This document shows positions 6,616-10,021 of a stretch of 10,021 bases of DNA, piece by piece (positions within the stretch are counted from its first letter, which is position 1; the number at the start of each line of letters is the position of its first letter). This stretch comes from Bacteriovoracaceae bacterium (GTDB lineage Bacteria > Bdellovibrionota > UBA1018). The stretch is from positions 1-10,021 of the forward strand of contig CANMSW010000066.1 in NCBI GenBank assembly GCA_947500275.1, given 5' to 3'. The position numbers and the translations under genes are program-made. The notes under the pieces were generated by a model. It saw only the letters and a list, made by a program, of their open reading frames with translations. It had not been told where the DNA came from and did no database searches.

Positions 6616-8520
6616 ATGGGGTTGATAGCGCGACTGCGGGATAAGCTTCAGAATCTGTCTTGGGGGGTCGGTCTCAAACTGGGGCTGGTCATCACTGGGC
6701 TTTTATTGCCAGCTGTGGGGAGCGTGGTCTACCTCGCCAATCGTTTGTTCATCGCCGATGCGACCTCGACTCTGTATCAAATCAATTCGGATGCGGCTCA
6801 GGGGATCTCCTTGCGGACGCGCGAAATCCTGGGCCGCATGTTGGACCGGGCATCCTTGGTGGGTTCCATTTTGGTCAAAAATCCACTTCACGGCAGCAGA
6901 CCAAGTGTGACCGTCCAGGATTTGACTTCGCCCTTGGTCAAAGCCTTGGTGGCCGAGCAATTCAAGTCGGACGCAGGCCTGCAGGCGGTTTTGGTGAGCC
7001 AAATGAACTCAGGCGTCGCAGGCGGGCCAGTGCTTGCAGATTGGTATAGTGCGACGCTGGAGGGCACTCCTGATCGTGGCAAGGGCCAGGCCGCAAGTTG
7101 GATGGAAGAGCTGCGTCCCTCTCTCGCCAATGCCGCAGCAGGAGAGTGGGTGGTTACCACACTCTCAAGCTCGGAAGTGGCAATCGTCAGCCCACTCGTA
7201 GTGGAGAAAGGAGTGACCACTTACGGGGTCATTGGCCTCTACTCCTTCAAAAAGCTCGCCGCGGCACTCGAGGGTGTCGAGCAGGTGTCTGCCTATATCG
7301 TGGACCGTGAGGGACGGCTGTTGATCCATAGCGATCCAGCCCGCGCACGACTGCGGGAGAGTCTCGTGCACTTGCCGGTGGTCAAGGACCTCTTGAATGC
7401 CAAAGTCGACAATGGACAGACACGCTACCTGCGCAAAGAGGACTCGGTGGCGCTGCTCGCGGCCTACCGATCGAGCGGTGTCGCCGGACTTGGAGTAATA
7501 TCAGAGATTCCGGAAGAGAAAGCCTTTGAACTTGCAGGTGCCGTCGTGCGCCGCTCCTTGATTCTGGCGCTCATCGTGCTTGGCGTTGCCATCATGGTGG
7601 GGTCCTATTTTGCCCGAACGCTGACTCGACCGGTGGATGAATTGGCGCTCGCGGCTCAGGCGGTTGCCAAGGGAGATTTTGGAGTCCAACTCATCCCTCG
7701 CAGTCGGGACGAGCTCGGACACCTCGCTGAAGTCTTTAATGTGATGACGGCCGGCCTGATCGAGCGTGACAAGGTGAAGGATGTTTTCAAAAAATTTCAT
7801 AACGAAGAAATCGCGGCCAAGATCCTCTCGGGCGAGGTCAAGCTGGGTGGTGAAAAGTACGAAGCAGTCGTCTTTTTTTCTGATATTCGGGGTTTCACGG
7901 CGCTCTCCGAGACCATGTCGCCGCATGATTTGGTCGAGATGCTCAACGAATACATGTCCTGCATGGTGCGAGTGATCCGCGAGCACCAGGGCGTGGTGGA
8001 CAAGTTTGTGGGGGACGCCATCATGGCCATCTGGGGCGTGCCTTTTTCGACCGAGTGGGATTCGATGCTGGCAGTCCGTGCTTGTCTTTCCATGCGGGAA
8101 GAATTGGTGCGGTTGAATGAGAAGCGGATCGCTCGTGGGCAGGTGCCTTTGAAAATCGGTATGGGGCTGAACATGGGGCCACTCATTGCGGGCAACATTG
8201 GCTCGGAAGAGAAAATGGAATTCACCGTGATCGGTGATACGGTCAACACGGCGTCCCGCCTGGAGTCCATGACCAAGGCCTATGGGACCGACCTGCTGAT
8301 CTCAGAATCGGTTTTCAAGCAAACTCAAGGCGAGTTCATCGTGGAGACCTGTGCCGCTGGCAAGGTCAAAGGGAAGTCCGAAGCGCTCCAAGTGTACAAA
8401 GTGAAAGGTTACTACGAGGCCAAGACCAAAAATCCGGTCCTGATCGAGACTCCCTATTCGAGCTATGCGGCGGAGAAATCCGATAAAGTGGAGTCCTCTC
8501 ACGAGGACAAGGCGGCCTGA
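6616..8520 (+). CDS. Membrane-bound class III adenylate/guanylate cyclase with Cache-like sensor and HAMP domain
   Basis: The enzyme makes a cyclic nucleotide, probably cAMP from ATP. Numbered from the ATG at 6616 (634 aa): TM1 about 22-41; extracytoplasmic Cache-like sensor about 45-308 with the typical I-V-D-R-E-G-R-L-L strand near 227-235; TM2 about 314-333; HAMP about 334-385; linker helix about 386-410; cyclase domain about 413-596. Catalytic residues are all visible: metal-binding D423 (F-F-S-D-I-R-G-F-T) and D467 (F-V-G-D-A), purine-specifying K463 and T537 (E-F-T-V-I-G-D), and transition-state N544 and R548 (V-N-T-A-S-R-L-E). Thr at 537 is the class IIIb pattern, which favours ATP. 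The domain most likely works as a homodimer in the cytoplasm. The start is uncertain: the frame is open from a TTG at 6580, the ATG at 6616 has no proper ribosome binding site, and a TTG at 6622 has AAGGA five bases upstream. The 3' end overlaps the convergent monooxygenase gene by 22 nt. Confidence 0.95.
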   Translation: MGLIARLRDKLQNLSWGVGLKLGLVITGLLLPAVGSVVYLANRLFIADATSTLYQINSDAAQGISLRTREILGRMLDRASLVGSILVKNPLHGSRPSVTVQDLTSPLVKALVAEQFKSDAGLQAVLVSQMNSGVAGGPVLADWYSATLEGTPDRGKGQAASWMEELRPSLANAAAGEWVVTTLSSSEVAIVSPLVVEKGVTTYGVIGLYSFKKLAAALEGVEQVSAYIVDREGRLLIHSDPARARLRESLVHLPVVKDLLNAKVDNGQTRYLRKEDSVALLAAYRSSGVAGLGVISEIPEEKAFELAGAVVRRSLILALIVLGVAIMVGSYFARTLTRPVDELALAAQAVAKGDFGVQLIPRSRDELGHLAEVFNVMTAGLIERDKVKDVFKKFHNEEIAAKILSGEVKLGGEKYEAVVFFSDIRGFTALSETMSPHDLVEMLNEYMSCMVRVIREHQGVVDKFVGDAIMAIWGVPFSTEWDSMLAVRACLSMREELVRLNEKRIARGQVPLKIGMGLNMGPLIAGNIGSEEKMEFTVIGDTVNTASRLESMTKAYGTDLLISESVFKQTQGEFIVETCAAGKVKGKSEALQVYKVKGYYEAKTKNPVLIETPYSSYAAEKSDKVESSHEDKAA

Positions 8521-9458
8521 TCCGATCCAGGGCCGGATTTGTAGCTCTTTTCAAAATCCGCTCGCGCCTCATGGAACTCCCGGGCGATCTCCTGGACAAT
8601 ATCACCCGCCGGCTGGATCCGGTCGATGAGTCCCACGCCCTGACCCGCGCTCCAAACTTCCTTCCAGGTCGGGCGTGTGATGGCTTTCTTGAGGGCTTCG
8701 CTTCCGATATAGGCCCGCACCATCTTCATGTATTTCTTGGTGCGTGGATTCTTGAGGAGTGCGGCCTCGAGGAAATTGAGCTCCGTCCCCAATTGGTCCG
8801 TGTAGGGAATGCGAATCACCGCGACCGGGGTGCCGGAGAGTTTCTTGGTCAGGATAATATCATCGGGCCGGGCCTTCAGGATGGCTTTCTTGTAGCCGTC
8901 GTCCACCTTGGCTTCCGGCGTGGCGATGAATCGCGTCCCGATCTGCACGGCAGAGGCGCCGAGCATGAGAGACGACGCCATCTGCGCCCCGTTGACGATC
9001 CCGCCAGCCGCAACGACCGGAATCCGGAGGTTTTTCCTGAGGTAGGGGACGAGCACGAGCGGAGAAGTCGGACCTGCATGACCGCCTGCTCCTGCCGATA
9101 CGGCAACGACTCCGTCCGCCCCAAGATCCTGCACTTTGAGGGCATACTCGAGTGTTGTGACATCGCAGAAAACCTTGCAGCCCACTTCGTGCATCCGGCG
9201 AATGGTCTCCTTGGGATTTCCGAGCGAAGTGATGACCAAGGGGACCCGCTCACGAACACAGATATCAAGATCGGGTTTTTGCCTCGGGTTGGCTTGATTG
9301 ACGATCAGGTTAACTCCAAACGGCTTGTCGGTCTTTTGCTTGAGCGTCCGGATGGCGGACCAAGAGATCGCTGATTGTTTAGAGGGTACATGGAGCGATT
9401 CGGTACCCGAGACTTTAGTGGTCAAGAATATAAGGATTTCAACCCCGTTTTCCCCCAT
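8499..9458 (-). CDS. Nitronate monooxygenase (2-nitropropane dioxygenase) family protein, N-terminally truncated, probable pseudogene
   Basis: The family uses FMN to oxidise alkyl nitronates; FabK enoyl-ACP reductases are relatives. Family sequence is clear from about 9362 downward: T-D-K-P-F-G-V-N-L-I, then V-S-A-G-A-G-G-H-A-G with the family's conserved His, then V-V-A-A-G-G-I with G-A-S-A-V-Q-I-G-T-R-F-I-A-T, the FMN-phosphate-binding part of the TIM barrel. The usual first 50-70 residues, including the P-I-x-Q-G-G-M type FMN-binding strand and the A-G-G-x-G segment, are missing. The frame stays open further upstream to an ATG at 9572, and an ATG at 9458 would give 319 aa, but that extension does not resemble the family and overlaps a plausible plus-strand gene. 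I checked the other two minus frames and found no displaced N-terminus. The product would probably be inactive. The stop at 8499-8501 lies within the cyclase 3' end. Confidence 0.75.
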   Translation of the reverse strand: MGENGVEILIFLTTKVSGTESLHVPSKQSAISWSAIRTLKQKTDKPFGVNLIVNQANPRQKPDLDICVRERVPLVITSLGNPKETIRRMHEVGCKVFCDVTTLEYALKVQDLGADGVVAVSAGAGGHAGPTSPLVLVPYLRKNLRIPVVAAGGIVNGAQMASSLMLGASAVQIGTRFIATPEAKVDDGYKKAILKARPDDIILTKKLSGTPVAVIRIPYTDQLGTELNFLEAALLKNPRTKKYMKMVRAYIGSEALKKAITRPTWKEVWSAGQGVGLIDRIQPAGDIVQEIAREFHEARADFEKSYKSGPGSDQAALSS

Positions 9459-9788
9459 CTCCAAGTCTTCCCCAGAGGGGTTGGGACTGGGCTGATGAGG
9501 GGTGAGCAAGGGGTTATGCGAAGTCTTTCGCGTTTGAGGGCTTTGCCCAAGAAGCGCCAAGAGGTTCTCCATCGGTTCCGGGAAGCGCGAGGGCTGCGGC
9601 GGGAAATTTACGTCCGCATGAAAGAGTTAAGTGCGCTTGCGCTTTATACCGGTGACTCGCGATGGGCTGAAATGGATTACCGTGGCCCCCTTGTCCCGCG
9701 GACTGCTTCATCTGTTGATTCGGCCCGCATGGGTTCTATGAAAGCAGGATTCTTGGGGCAGTATTGGTCGAACGAGGAAAGCGTATGA
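9390..9788 (+). CDS. Small partner protein of a GMC-type dehydrogenase (gluconate 2-dehydrogenase subunit 3-like)
   Basis: The product has 132 aa from the ATG at 9390, which has AGAGGG at 9381-9386 just upstream; an in-frame TGA at 9372-9374 limits any longer form. Residues about 45-95 carry a pattern I associate with small proteins encoded next to GMC oxidoreductases: L-P-K-K-R then F-R-E-A-R then R-R-E-I-Y-V-R-M-K-E-L, ending in W-A-E-M-D-Y-R-G-P-L-V-P. The stop overlaps the next start as ATGA, so the two are probably translated together and work as a complex. In such systems the small subunit is thought to help export or stabilise the flavoprotein, but I see no Tat or Sec signal here. It seems short for the family (often nearer 200 aa), and its first 30 residues look unrelated, so the N-terminal part may have been lost at the same junction that cut the monooxygenase gene. 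Confidence 0.65.
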   Translation: MERFGTRDFSGQEYKDFNPVFPHLQVFPRGVGTGLMRGEQGVMRSLSRLRALPKKRQEVLHRFREARGLRREIYVRMKELSALALYTGDSRWAEMDYRGPLVPRTASSVDSARMGSMKAGFLGQYWSNEESV

Positions 9789-10021
9789 TCCGAACAGGAT
9801 ATCATTTTTCTTCGGGGCGGCCACAGCAGAAAGTACGCGCTGACGTCTGTGTGATTGGAAGTGGCGCGGGGGGAAGTGCCGCAGCTTGGCGCTTGACGCA
9901 AAAAGGCCTCCGCGTGGTTTTGTTGGAGGCGGGTGATTTTCTCCCTCCGCAATTGATGTCCCAGCGTGAAGAAGAGATGCTCCCTCGCTTATATTATTCG
10001 GGCGGAGGTCTCAAAAATTCC
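9785..10021 (+). CDS. FAD-dependent GMC-family oxidoreductase, N-terminal part (runs off right edge)
   Basis: The first 79 residues are present. The dinucleotide-binding fold is clear: strand D-V-C-V-I-G, loop G-S-G-A-G-G (G-x-G-x-x-G), helix, then strand V-V-L-L-E-A-G with the ribose-binding Glu. This is followed by Q-R-E-E-E-M-L-P-R-L-Y-Y-S-G-G-G, a segment I recognise from bacterial GMC oxidoreductases related to cholesterol oxidase and alcohol or sugar dehydrogenases. The enzyme would oxidise an alcohol-type substrate with FAD; the substrate cannot be told from this part. The start has a good ribosome binding site (GAGGA at 9774-9778, six-base spacer) and overlaps the upstream stop by 4 nt. 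The residues before the fold show no twin-arginine signal, so it may be cytoplasmic. Confidence 0.88.
   Translation, partial: MIRTGYHFSSGRPQQKVRADVCVIGSGAGGSAAAWRLTQKGLRVVLLEAGDFLPPQLMSQREEEMLPRLYYSGGGLKNS

Noticed and set aside
8520..8540. Small inverted repeat after the cyclase stop (ATCCG and CGGAT) followed by TTT
   Set aside because: The stem is only 5 bp, the T run is too short, and it falls within the monooxygenase coding sequence.
9459..9572. Extension of the monooxygenase start to the ATG at 9572
   Set aside because: The added residues are Pro/Ser/Thr-rich and unlike the family, and they lie opposite the better supported plus-strand partner gene.
9514..9952. Minus-strand open frames opposite the GMC operon
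   Set aside because: They show no motif and overlap a plus-strand gene pair that has ribosome binding sites, ATGA coupling and a clear FAD-binding fold.
1..10021. CRISPR array, transposon ends, phage genes, tRNA or rRNA
   Set aside because: No regularly spaced short repeats outside the GLUG coding repeat, no transposase or integrase motifs, and no tRNA- or rRNA-like segments were seen on either strand.

Overview
The window looks like chromosomal DNA of a Gram-negative bacterium. The protein style fits Bdellovibrionota or another deltaproteobacterium-like lineage: a secreted lipoprotein built from Ig, FN3 and GLUG modules, a FecR-domain protein without an obvious sigma-factor partner, a Cache-HAMP class III nucleotide cyclase, and a GMC oxidoreductase with a small partner gene. 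This placement is an inference from protein families only; no rRNA or other phylogenetic marker is present. Coding density is very high. The only clear non-coding stretches are 2649-2718 and about 6501-6615, plus a short junction near 9372-9389.

Positions 1-6500 hold a three-gene minus-strand block, read from right to left. It contains a FecR-domain protein anchored in the inner membrane (6500 to 4368), a secreted protein with FN3-like modules and a probable C-terminal outer-membrane beta-barrel (4371 to 2719, 4-nt ATGA overlap with the first), and a large lipoprotein (2648 down to the left edge, 3' end outside the window). The lipoprotein carries Ig-like modules, an FN3 domain, a bacterial Ig (Big_1-like) domain and at least five GLUG repeats. 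The three proteins could together span inner membrane, periplasm, outer membrane and cell surface.

Divergent from this block, 6616-8520 on the plus strand encodes a membrane-bound class III adenylate/guanylate cyclase with an extracytoplasmic Cache-like sensor, a HAMP domain and a full set of catalytic residues. The short divergent intergenic region suggests that the cyclase and the envelope operon may be co-regulated. A CRP-like palindrome lies at the start of the FecR gene.

The right part (8499-10021) looks like a rearrangement boundary. A nitronate monooxygenase-like gene on the minus strand overlaps the 3' end of the cyclase by 22 nt and has lost its N-terminal FMN-binding segment. Where its homology ends, a plus-strand operon begins: a small protein (9390-9788) that resembles the small partner of GMC-type dehydrogenases, translationally coupled by ATGA to an FAD-dependent GMC oxidoreductase that runs off the right edge. 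I see no RNA genes, CRISPR arrays, insertion sequences or phage genes.
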